A DNA stretch of 23,787 nt, taken from Pigoraptor chileana. Taxonomy: Eukaryota; Opisthokonta; Filasterea. Positions 1 through 9,200 of the stretch are shown piece by piece (position 1 is the stretch's first letter; each line of letters begins with the position of its first letter). The stretch lies in NCBI GenBank assembly GCA_943704495.1, contig CALSCR010002653.1:1-23787 (forward strand). Reading direction: 5' to 3'. Under the pieces are notes generated by a model. The model saw nothing but the letters and a program-made list of their open reading frames with translations, was not told the origin of the DNA and ran no database searches. The position numbers and the translations under genes were made by a program.

Positions 1-80
1 ACAAACGCACAAACGCACAAACGCACAAACGCACAAACGCACAAACGCACAAACGCACAAACGCACAAACGCACAAACGC
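1..80. repeat. (ACAAACGC)n microsatellite
   Basis: Ten perfect copies of the 8-bp unit ACAAACGC run from the window edge. They lie inside what I read as the third intron of the glutamine-synthetase-family gene, just downstream of its donor at 127 on the minus strand. The array may continue beyond the window. Confidence 0.95.
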
Positions 81-1242
81 ACACAGAGTGCAGCCATACA
101 CGCATGTGCATACACGGGGATACCCACGCTATATCCATTCTTGAACGCCGATTCGAATGAGTTTTTGTACAGAAAGTATTCCAATTCCGATGCAGAAAAG
201 GCCTGGAAGCCGGCCTGCTCCATCCGCCCCAACTGTGCCTCCAGAACACACCGGGGAACCTTCAAGCATGGTTCGAGAGATGCAGGATTAGCATAAATGG
301 CTGATAAAAAAGTTGGTCGACTTGTATATGCGAGGTGTGAGACTCAGGTTATGAGATGTAAGAGCTACCCCATGGACTCCAGAATATCAAGTGGTTTGCG
401 TCGAATGGAGATGGTTCTACTCTTCACTGCATCCCTTCTCACTGATAACACGATCGTTGATTGCGAATAAGGTTTAATGTCTGTGGGCGTGTATGTCAGT
501 GTGTCAGAGCTCAGTGCGTCTGTGTATTTTGTGACTGTGTGTCTGTGTCTGTGTCTGTGTATGTGTCTGTGTCTGTGATTGTGTCTGTGATTGTGTCTGT
601 ATGGGTGTGCATTTGCGAGCCTGCGATAGATGTGCATGTGTCCATGTCTGTATGTGTGCGGTGTGTGTGGATGCCCCACCTGCGCGACGGGCTTGTGATC
701 AGTTTCAGAGACGACACTGCAGCACCAGCGCACTCTTTTCGAGCCAGCTGGCAAGGCGCAGGGAGCGCATGTCCGCAACGCACACAAAGTCGCCATATCC
801 CTTTTCCCAATTGGCAAAAGAATATCCGCGAACCGGATTCATTTCCTGTGTACAAAACCGTGTTCGGTGCAAGGGGTTGCGTGTGAGTGACGGATGATCG
901 GTGAAGTTATACCGTATCATGGACCAAAAGTGCACAGTATATGACATCTAGACACACAACACGCACTCGCACACCACAAACACTATCTATCTGCCGAACT
1001 CTCATTTCGACAACACAAAACGAAACAAACATAAATATCGCAACAACAGAAAGAACAAATAAGCAACACACCATATCCACTGTGATAAGGTAGTTGCATG
1101 CCGCCGATCGAGGGGCTTCAATGAAGAACTCGGCGTCAAACCGCTTGCCAACAAGGCGTCCGTAGTGGTCGGTGAATGCGACAACAACCGTTTCAATTTC
1201 GCCCGATGCAACTTTCTGTTGCAGATCCTCCGCCGAGAGCAT
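1..1242 (-). CDS. Glutamine synthetase family protein, 5' part (GlnA/FluG-like), partial at the left edge
   Basis: Three minus-strand exons are visible: 1072-1242, 716-845 and 128-300; the rest is outside the window. Exon 1 encodes the N-terminal beta-grasp domain, with SGEIETVVVAFTD and HYGRLVGKRFDAEFF ending in CNYLITVDM. Exon 2 continues in phase 0 with EMNPVRGYSFANWEKGYGDF and SWLEKSALVL. Exon 3 gives VPRCVLEAQLGRMEQAGF and SASELEYFLY, whose two Glu match the metal-binding Glu-x-Glu at the start of the catalytic domain. The family joins glutamate-like substrates to ammonia or an amine using ATP. This subgroup resembles bacterial GlnA-like and fungal FluG C-terminal proteins rather than the cytosolic eukaryotic enzyme, so the amine substrate cannot be named. 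The ATG at 1242 is chosen because MLSAEDLQQKVASGE is a normal family N-terminus. The exon 2 donor (716|715, GTCGTC) is weak but gives a gap-free family alignment, with the usual Cys-Asp-x-Tyr read as Gln-Ser-Ile-Tyr. The segment before CNYL looks a few residues shorter than usual. Confidence 0.85.
480..660. repeat. (TGTGTC)n / GT-rich low-complexity tract
   Basis: An imperfect array of TGTGTC, TGTGAT and TGTATG units fills the middle of the second intron (301-715) of the glutamine-synthetase-family gene. Open frames through it are His-, Thr- and Asp-repeats or Val- and Cys-repeats and are not genes. Confidence 0.9.
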
Positions 1243-1485
1243 GCCGCGAACTATGAGTAGCAAGTGGACGACACACACAGCATGGACAAAAGATTATTAC
1301 TGAGTCCGAGTCCACACCACCATCAACATGCACAAGTACATTGTTGTACGCAGTGCAAATGAAATCATACACACAGAGAGGGGGAAGGGAGGGGCATCGA
1401 GGATCGACTGCAGTATCATGAGTCCCGCAGTACATGCGCACTCAAAAAAGAACTCAACAATTGCAGACCCGACTGAGAGACTTAC

Positions 1486-1593
1486 TTTTGGCCGCCATCT
1501 TTGATCAATCACGTCAGGAGTAGTATTCGCAAGCAGCAATAATAGCCCACAAAGTAGTAGTGTACGGGCAATCCTACATTCACAACCACGCAT
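1486..1593 (-). other. Candidate signal-peptide exon upstream of the glutamine synthetase exons
   Basis: An ATG at 1593 opens 36 codons beginning MRGCECRIARTLLLCGLLLL, a classic secretory signal with a Leu-rich core. They end at an ideal donor (AAA|GTAAGT at 1486|1485) in phase 0. Two in-frame phase-0 acceptors follow in the next exon (CGGAG|GAT, exon from 1227; AACAG|AAA, exon from 1215). Either would fuse the signal peptide to DLQQKVASGE or KVASGE of the synthetase. The TAG acceptor at 1251 is out of phase with this exon. It could be an alternative first exon, part of another transcript, or chance. Confidence 0.35.
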
Positions 1594-1973
1594 GTGCTGG
1601 ACACCCTGTTTTGTTACCTAGTGTATACACAAGCGCGATCATCGTGGGGGCAACTCGTGCCGGCACATGCATGCACTGCGGTTCAGACAATGATGGAATC
1701 CACGGCGGCAGTGACGTCCCAACACAAGAGTCATGGGACCCAGAGTCATACTATACTATGAGGGGATCGCCAGTTGAACGAGTTTGACCGAGGTCATGTT
1801 ATTTCCTAAAGTGGCAATATGTGGCATTGGATCGCGCGAACAGTGATCCAAGGGTGCCTATAGGGGGTGTCAAGGGTGCATTATAGCTATAAGCATTAGC
1901 TCCTGCTATAATAAGCCACAAGCACCCCTGGACATTAGCCACAGACTGGACACATGTCCCTCCCAAATAAGGC

Positions 1974-2078
1974 AGATCACGTGATCCATACACATCCCCA
2001 TACAAAACGCCCATACATACCCATACAAAACGGCCATACAAAATGCCCAAAACAGACTTGCGCTTTGACATCACGTGA
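1974..2078. promoter_or_regulatory. Two TCACGTGA E-box palindromes
   Basis: TCACGTGA occurs at 1977-1984, inside the 12-bp palindrome GATCACGTGATC (1975-1986), and again at 2071-2078. This is the preferred site of bHLH-zip proteins (Myc, Max, MITF, USF types). Placement between divergent genes supports a regulatory role; binding is inferred. Confidence 0.5.
1998..2046. repeat. Short CCATACAAAA-type tandem repeats
   Basis: The unit CCATACAAAACGC recurs with small changes at about 1999, 2021 and 2034, with a shorter CCATACATAC between. It lies between the two E-box palindromes in the divergent region. Confidence 0.7.
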
Positions 2079-2113
2079 CTGGGTACAAACCAACTGGTGT
2101 CAGTAACCCGCCC

Positions 2114-2121
2114 TGACGTCA
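2114..2121. promoter_or_regulatory. TGACGTCA (CRE-type) palindrome
   Basis: A perfect 8-bp TGACGTCA, the consensus for CREB/ATF bZIP factors, lies in the divergent region about 360 bp before the start of the coiled-coil gene. Function is inferred from consensus only. Confidence 0.4.
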
Positions 2122-2261
2122 GCACATTAGCCGTGCCCGGTTTCGCCGTAACGCACTGCACATGCGAATGAACTTCAGACTGAACCTCAGACTCGTCTCA
2201 ACGCCACTGCCGTCACACTCTCTCCCGCCAACAGGCCGCCTCCCGCGCCGTCCGTGATACG

Positions 2262-2298
2262 TTTCCCGCGGATTCTCTAATCCACGAGTGGCGGGAAA
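2262..2298. promoter_or_regulatory. Head-to-head pair of E2F-type sites
   Basis: TTTCCCGC at 2262-2269 and its exact reverse complement GCGGGAAA at 2291-2298 match the E2F/DP consensus TTTSSCGC. They flank a smaller inverted repeat, GGATT (2270-2274) and AATCC (2279-2283). The pair lies about 180 bp upstream of the ATG at 2479, as expected for a G1/S-regulated promoter. Regulation by E2F is inference. Confidence 0.5.
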
Positions 2299-2478
2299 GG
2301 TTTCCTGATTCGGCTCAATCGGGCCAGTAGAATGGCTCTACTGTATTGAAGAGGCGAAACCTGAAAAATTTAAATTCAGCTTCATCTCAACAAGTTCTGT
2401 TCCAACGCAGCACACAACTCAATTTAAGTCGAATATTCCGACTCGATTGCCAACATCTCCACGGCATCATCGGTCACC

Positions 2479-5025
2479 ATGAAATCTGAATTCTCAGCCC
2501 AGCAGGTGATTGAAATCGGCAGTGCATCTGATTCCGGCATGTGTACTATATGCGCTGATCGGGACGCTGGCACGGCATCCATCCCAACATGGATATGGAT
2601 GTTTCGAATTAAAGGGAGTACTTATGTACTGCCAACACTGCTTAACTGGCCTGATGCTGATTTTCTTTAAATACAAACGTGGTTATACAGGGCGGATTCC
2701 CACAGCGAGTGACAAGCCCCACTCGCAGTGGCCAACTCGCCTCGGCGGACATATACCACCGCCTGGATCGTGACCAGATTGCGTCCAATGCGGTATGTTG
2801 TTTTCATTGGAGGAATGTTTGATGCCCAATAGATACCGCCGGCACAACTGATAGTACTGAACACACCAACACAGACACACAACCATACATGACAACACAA
2901 CACGAAAGCAACGCAAAACACAAACGCGCAAGAACATGACTAATTGGCTTACTTGTCGACGCCCAACGGCCACGTGACCAGGTCGATTATCTCTTGGAAC
3001 TTGCGTACCCGCAAGAGGGAAATGCCGACCCCCCTGAACTTCCGTCGCATGGCAGTAGATCGGCGCACCTGATAGACCTATTCCAGTTCATTTTCCAGAA
3101 GGTTGCCCCTGATGACGTCGATCAGCAAGACGGAGATGGACACGGAATGCCTCTCCGTGTTCTCATTGATACGGCAAGGGATATTTTCAAGCTCCGCGGC
3201 AAAGACTGCAATGATGTTGCAAAGGCCGTCCCCGTTTGCGATCGGCTTGATCGCTGGGCCCGAGAGTTTATCAACGACACTAGCGTATCCACAGTTCGTC
3301 GTCTGGACATTTACTGCCTGAAAGTGATTCACAGTGGACCCAGTCCAAGGGGTAAGCGGGTGAATGCAAGGTGCTTCCTTGGTGAATGTGGCAGTGACCC
3401 TCTCTGTCACGCACGGTAACCGCACTCGTGCACTGCACATTGTGTAAAATCAGCATTTGACCGACAGAGGCGATATGGACATGGCAGCGGACATAGCTCA
3501 GTGCAAATACACTTACTCACGCATTCTTACCTTCATTCTGTCTTCCAATGCAACATGAATGGAAGGTCGCCGTCTCCATGTGGATCGGGCATCGCTCAAG
3601 CGGACTTGCAGCATCACGGCGACAGCAGACCGTCCGCACAACACCGCGCATGTCCAACAGGGCACCGACAACGCAGAGACACCCCCTGGCGTCAGTGCGT
3701 TGCCTGTGCAGACAATGGCGGGCGAGAATCCCACAACGCCCTCAGCAGAGGCGATATGCCCCACCACTCAGAACGATGGAATGGAAGCGACTGGGGAGGG
3801 CGTAGGCGAGGTTAGTGGCGACACCGAAAGCGGAGGAGATGGGTGTGGGGATTCCACTGCATCGGGCTCCGATGATGACTTTGACGCTGGCTTGGATTCC
3901 ATGGACGACGATTTGCTCGCTGATGTGAGTGCCGACTCCATACAAGACCTCTGCCTTGATGTCCACAACCACAGTGTCAACAGTATCAGCAATAACAACG
4001 GCGACAACAACGGCGACAACAACAACGACGACAACAACAACAACAACCACAACAACAATAACAACTACAACAGCGACAGCATGCCTAATGATCAGGATGC
4101 CTTTGATTCCCCAACAGGAATTCAGTTCGCCGCAAGCAACGCACGATCCACGTCACATCCAGGCATGCACGCGGGCTCTGCGTTCGATCACGTGTCGGCC
4201 AACCCCGACAGCAACACACCGGCGGGCATACGTATCGTGCGTCGTGGGCGTCCATTCCCTGAATTCGGCTGCAGCAGCCCGAGAATTGACCACGCCAACG
4301 CCATCTCCAGCGATGACGCGGCAGATGGCCGCAGCAAATACACCTCACAGAGCGCAACTGCATCAATCGACACTCCCGAGGTCGAAAAGTGGGACGAAAG
4401 CCTTCGCGAGAAGGCGGATGAATTGCGGGGCGGATATAAGCAAGCCAACAGTGGCAACGAATGTGATGGCGGCGGGAGTAACAGCCATCGGGAAGTCGCC
4501 ATGCACGAAAATCGCGCTCTAAATACTGCAAATCTGGAACCGATGCTTCTTGATGTGCCGAAGACAACGCCGGCAATCGCGCATTCGGAGCAGGAAGGCA
4601 AGCGACAGGACGTCCGTCAGCAGAGCAATTTTGGCGCGCCGTCGTCGAAGAGAAAGCAGCAAGACGATGACGACGACGACGCAAGTGAGACGGGCGTTGC
4701 GGACAGTGACACTCGTGCACCTGTTCGGCGTCGATTGTACAGCGAACCGGAAAACACTTTCGACGCTATTTCTGAGGCAATCACCATGAGTCTCCGTTTC
4801 CACGATCTCATGAAGGACATCAGCGCTCGGCGGGTGGACGAACAGAATAGGCTTGCAGGGATGGATGCAGAGATTAATCAATTGCGGCGCGACAAGGAGA
4901 ACCTCGAGAAATCGCTTGCATCAACGACAAAAGAGTGCGACGAGCTGCGCGAAAAGGTGAAGCAAATGGAGGACAACATCGGCGCAGCAATGGCACTCTT
5001 TGGACGTAATGGTCACATGTTGTAA
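2479..5025 (+). CDS. Unrecognised acidic, Asn-rich protein with C-terminal coiled coil (four exons)
   Basis: Proposed exons: 2479-2505, 2691-2792, 2982-3351 and 3566-5025 (stop TAA), giving about 652 residues. Junction phases agree (0, 0, 1) and the introns are 185, 189 and 214 bp. The ATG has a good context (gtcaccATGa). Exons 2-3 encode a mainly helical region with SADIYHRLDRDQIASNAV, SAHLIDLFQFIFQ and VCDRLDRWAREFI; I do not recognise a family. Exon 4 starts with a low-complexity acidic part and an Asn-rich run (about 3985-4077). A basic patch, SSKRKQQ, then precedes an Asp run and could be a nuclear signal. The final ~80 residues form a heptad-rich coiled coil (INQLRRDKENLEKSLAS and onward), suggesting dimerisation. 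Uncertain points: the first donor could instead be at 2626, the exon 2 acceptor could be at 2705, and the exon 4 acceptor could be at 3628. The long last frame also has its own ATG at 3559 and could be a separate gene. A nuclear regulator is a guess. Confidence 0.6.
3985..4077 (+). repeat. AAC/GAC trinucleotide run encoding an Asn-rich stretch
   Basis: An imperfect (AAC)n run with interspersed GAC, GGC and CAC encodes mostly Asn, with some Asp, Gly and His. It lies in the last exon of the coiled-coil gene. Length variation between strains is likely for such a repeat. Confidence 0.9.
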
Positions 5026-5509
5026 TCCACTGTCGGTGAAGCCTAGTTGTTGCTTTTCTTGGAATTTTTGGTTGTTTCTTGCTCTTTCCGTTGCTGTGCG
5101 TCTCTTACGCTATTTCCCAGTTTGATTCGATCAATGCCTGCAATTGTGCAGTGTGCGTGCGTGTGTGTGTGTGCGTGATTGTGCTTCTCGTTTTGCAAAC
5201 GAATTCATTTGGCAGCATTGTCAATGGCAAGCAAATCCAAGGCAGCAGTGACAGTCCACCATACAAAGTTGTTGCCGAGAAAGCTTCGTTTGAAAATTGA
5301 AGTATTTTTTCGAACAACGATGACCACGGCCTGCAATTGCGCAAAAAAAAACAGTTTCTGTCTGTTTAATCAGGACACTTCTTGCCACTCCCGGTCGACG
5401 ATGATCATAGTCCGATATTAGTCTCGGGATCAAGGTCCGTCACGCATAATCATAGCCGCTACGCTCTCATTGCATCCCATGACGATCCCGTGGCCTTTAA
5501 TATGTGATC

Positions 5510-5566
5510 GCATATGATCTGCATAAATATGGTCGGCATATGATCGGCATACATATGATCTGCATC
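5510..5566. repeat. Three near-copies of a 16-bp GCATATGATCTGCATA unit
   Basis: Units at about 5510-5525, 5536-5551 and 5551-5566 differ by only a few bases (GCATATGATCTGCATA, GCATATGATCGGCATA, ACATATGATCTGCATC). They lead directly into the hairpin at 5566-5599. Confidence 0.7.
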
Positions 5567-5599
5567 AGTGCAGTCTGCGAATTGCGCAGACTGACACTG
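5566..5599. terminator. Strong hairpin between convergent genes
   Basis: CAGTCTGCG (5571-5579) pairs perfectly with CGCAGACTG (5585-5593) around a 5-nt loop. The stem extends by CAGTG/CACTG after a single bulged base, about 14 bp in all. It lies about 270 bp beyond the stop of the minus-strand gene and 540 bp beyond the plus-strand stop. Calling it a terminator or a 3'-end element is inference; it could simply be an inverted repeat. Confidence 0.4.
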
Positions 5600-5868
5600 T
5601 CAAGCGCTCCGGCACTAACACCCCTCACGTGACAAATTGGGCTTTATTCAACTCGGGCTGGCAGACAGTCACGGTCCCGGCGACTCGGACAGTCTTAAAG
5701 TGACACAGAGAACAGAATCAAACTGAAACAAAGAAGAATAAATCAGCGGCACCTTGCGGGCGCCAAGACGAAAACAGAAAAGTATGCACACATTAAACAG
5801 TGGTGGGACTTATTTCTCAAGTACAGTCAGTCGGCGAGTGTGGAATGAGGTGCGCCGATTCGATCACT

Positions 5869-6210
5869 TTACAGACGACGTGCGTATGCAGTGTCGGACA
5901 GGACACCCCAGTCGCTTGTCGAATATTTCGTACGCACACGGAAGACATAGTACGCCTCATCTCCCTTGAGATTCGTCAGCGTCACGCCCGTCGACCATTG
6001 GCTCGTCGCCGCTGTTGGGCAAATTCCGTCAGTCTCGGGGCACGTGATCGCCCCCTCGCACCCGCCGACGCATGCATCACACCGCATGTACTGCACCTCG
6101 GTGGTTGCCCCGTGCGTGAAGTTCGCTGCTGTGTTGCCTTTCGACTCGGGCACAGTCCACGTGACCAACGCCTGGTCGGACGCGACGAACGTCACAGTGG
6201 GCGGGTACAT
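5869..6210 (-). other. Fibronectin type III domain of the giant secreted protein
   Basis: The C-terminal segment begins at MYPPTVTFVASD and shows the fibronectin III hallmarks: Trp in strand B (ALVTWTVPE), Tyr in strand C (EVQYMRCD), the Leu of the L-x-Gly turn (LTNLKGDEAYY) and FRVRTKYS in strand F. An insertion with five Cys (RCDACVGGCEGAITC and a further ICP) sits after strand C and is unusual for the fold. It suggests an extracellular, disulfide-bonded loop. Confidence 0.7.
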
Positions 6211-9200
6211 CTTCAGTGGCGCCGACGTTGGGCTGCTTGCGGCACGGAGGGTCCCTGACACAGCGCCCCCGAGGTTGCATGGCTTCCCATAGCCATTCTG
6301 CACCGACGTGTCGATCGACGAGGCCCACAGGCGGCAGTTGAGCGACGTGGAAGCAAGCGACGCTGGAAAGCCCTCCAAGACGCCAAACATGTTTGAGACT
6401 GTGCGTCCATCCGACACATACGGAGTGCTGACATTGTCGCGTCCAGTCGTTCCGTCGCCAAACAGACGGAATCCTGCGGCCCCGGCGTATGTGCTCGCTT
6501 CCACCGAGACGCTGGCTGCGTTTCCCACCGTTACGGCGTCGCTGGCACTCGCCTGCGTCACGTCCTGCTCGACATACACCGCCGGCGCTCCCTTGCGGAT
6601 CTGCTGGTAGCGCCAGCTGGAGATTGATTCGGTCGGTCCAACAAAAATGCCTTCCTGATTCGAGTTACCGCCATTACTTTCCCCGCCCGACGTGGTGCGG
6701 GGCATCTGTCCGACGTCGACGAGGTTCAACGCACCCCACGAACCAGATGACCATTCGACGTATGAGGGTGTGCTTGCCCCATTCGCATTCACCGTGATAT
6801 AGAGCTTTGTGCTCACGATCACGGTGGAGAAAACGGACTCAAAGCTGTTGACTGCAGTCTGGACAAGGACGGCTACCTTTGCCGCCGAGTCGCATGCCGT
6901 GCCATTAGTGCAGTCGATGTTAACACGCGTCGCTGATGTGGAGATAGGACAGTCGGCCGTCAGCTGCTTCAAGCACATCACATACTCTGTCGACAACGAG
7001 AACAAGTGGATCAGATTGCTGCCAATGGCGGCGCTCCCATCATAGTCGGCACGATCAACTGTAAGCACAATGCGTGCCCGACCGACTACATCGCCACCCA
7101 CAACCTGAGTGAATTGGACCCCGTCTACGCCCCGACGCGCAGTGCGGAATGCATTCGCAAACGTAGGGTTGGCGTTGACCGCGGCGACCAGCGTGTTTGC
7201 GACATCCGTGGCTGTGACAGCATCGCCCAGCGTGACCTTGACGCCGATGGACCCCGGCGGCGGAACAAACGCAGCACCGCCCTTGTCCATCCACACGACA
7301 AACTGTTGGTTCGTTGCCGCACCAAACAAGTTGAAGTTGAGGGCGTGTGTGGTAAGTGCCGCATTGTCGCACGTGACTTGAATTCGCTGCTGGCCGATGG
7401 AAGCCGAGATTCCGGGAAGTGGATCGAGTGCATTGACGAGACGGCTTGCAATGGTGGTTGCGTTGGGGCCGTCGCGGACATCGATGGATGCCTCAATCGT
7501 CGCTGGCGTCAACGTGAACGTGTCTGCGGGAAGCGGTGTAAACTGCACGGCATACTTTTTGAGGCCACCGAGTAGTGACCAGAACGTGAGTGCCTGTCCA
7601 TGGAGTATGTTTGCCTTCGTGGGAAGCGTCAACCTCTGCTTGTCGAGTGTATATCCCGAGAAGCCCGTGAAGGTGATCGATGAGAGTGTCGTTCCTTTGG
7701 TTGGGTCGGGATCGAGATTGAGGCTCACTGTGTTGGTGATGTTCACGATTGAATTTCCGACTCCGTACGCGGTTGACGCTGTCACACTCATAACATCGCC
7801 CGGATTGATAGCACCCTGAGAGACAGCCGCGGTGCCCTTCGTTGCAGCCGACATGTGCGTGACTGCGCTGTCGTCTCCATAGACTACTGCCCAAGCAGGT
7901 GACTGGGTGGCAGTGTGGATGTACGTTGGGTTTGAGACTGCATCAACATTCCACGACACTGGTGCAGTGTATCTGCCAGCGACTTCATATGTGCCGATCA
8001 CAGATGCGTAGCTTGTGGTTATTGCGGTGACAGACCAAGCGCCACATAGGGCTGTCGTTCCGCCGTTCCCGAACAGCTCGGGACTCTTCGTCGGGGATGG
8101 TCCGGACAAGAGGTAAATGCTGACACTGGAAGATCCACCACTGACTGCAGTCACATCGTCGATTCCTGGGATGGATGCGTCGCGCAGCGCCTTTGAAAAG
8201 CGCATGGACACTTCAGCAATGGTGTCTCCCCCAGCAAGATCGACAACGACGAGTTTGGCGGAGGGTGCAGGGCATCCGGAGGCTTTGCTAAAGCAGACGG
8301 TCACTGCCGAGTTATCCTGGAGATAGAACTTGAGGATTGCGCCGTCGTTTGTGTTCGCCACAGTGTCAACAGTAACGCTGAAGACAGGCCGTCCGACTGG
8401 CGCTCCAAAAGTTTTCTGCTGCACGAATCTGTAATTGGAGGTCATTGCGCCAACGTAGAAGGGTGCGATGCCGCCCGGATAATTGGTCGGGTTTGAAATT
8501 GCAGAACCGAGACTTTCTACGATCCACGACGTAGGTGGCTCCTTCGTATTGATTGGCCACAGGAATCCCGATCCCCCGGCAGTTGCGAGTGTGGATGACA
8601 GACGCGGGTCAAGCGTCACCGTTGTCGTCGTGGGAACCGCTAGTACTCGGAATATCTTGTTCTTGAACAGCGCAACCTCACCGATCAAAAGGCCCGCCAT
8701 GACCTCAACAACGACGAGCTGTCCGGGCACAAGTCCGTGGGCGCTGGCGAACGTAATGAGAGGGCTGGTACCAGTGCCGATGGTGCTGACGGTCTTCTTT
8801 TTTGAGGACGTGGATATGACGTAGTAGTCGATGCCAATGTTCGTTCCTGACGCCGCCCGGGGGGAGTTACACGTCCACGTGTCTGCGCTAGTGTTATGCG
8901 CATCGTACAACCCGACCACACATACGACTCCGCTGTTGAACGAGGTACCCGCCGTCGCCGACCCCGGAATGTAGATGACATCGTCGTTTCCAGTTACGCC
9001 GCTGGGATCGTTGGGACCCGTAAACGTCGTGTCGGCATTGGCGGTAGCATTGGCCGCAATCTTCCTTGACGCGTCAATATCGTATATAATGCCCTTGGTT
9101 GCGCTGCCCGATGTCGATATCTGAGGGAGAAGACTCATAGACTTATCGCTTAGTCCGGTAACCTTGAAGCCGCGCTGGTTGAGTGTTGCACCACCGCCGT

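Larger units (their letters stand above)
1594..2478. other. Divergent intergenic region
   Basis: No gene is seen between the synthetase gene (minus) and the coiled-coil gene (plus). The region holds short CCATACAAAA repeats, three palindromic transcription-factor-like sites and a pair of E2F-like sites, each listed separately. Being head to head, it probably carries the promoters of both genes. No clear TATA box is visible. Confidence 0.6.
5026..5868. other. Convergent intergenic region with 3' ends of two genes
   Basis: No gene is seen. The region contains the tails of the coiled-coil gene (plus) and the giant repeat protein gene (minus). A minus-strand AATAAA (plus-strand TTTATT, 5643-5648) lies about 220 bp past the repeat-protein stop and is a good poly(A) signal. 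A plus-strand AATAAA is at 5737-5742. A TCACGTGA palindrome is at 5625-5632. A short GT run lies at about 5159-5176. Confidence 0.6.

Noticed and set aside
1-80. Regular repeat that might suggest a CRISPR array or telomere
   Set aside because: The 8-bp units have no spacers, and the unit is not a known telomeric repeat; it is a simple intronic microsatellite.
461-886. Overlapping open frames with Val/Cys or His/Thr/Asp repeats
   Set aside because: They are translations of the GT-rich microsatellite and shadows of the synthetase exon.
2530-2680. Possible zinc finger (CTIC in one frame, YCQHC in another)
   Set aside because: The Cys pairs fall in different frames, no classical spacing fits, and the segment is most simply read as the first intron of the coiled-coil gene.
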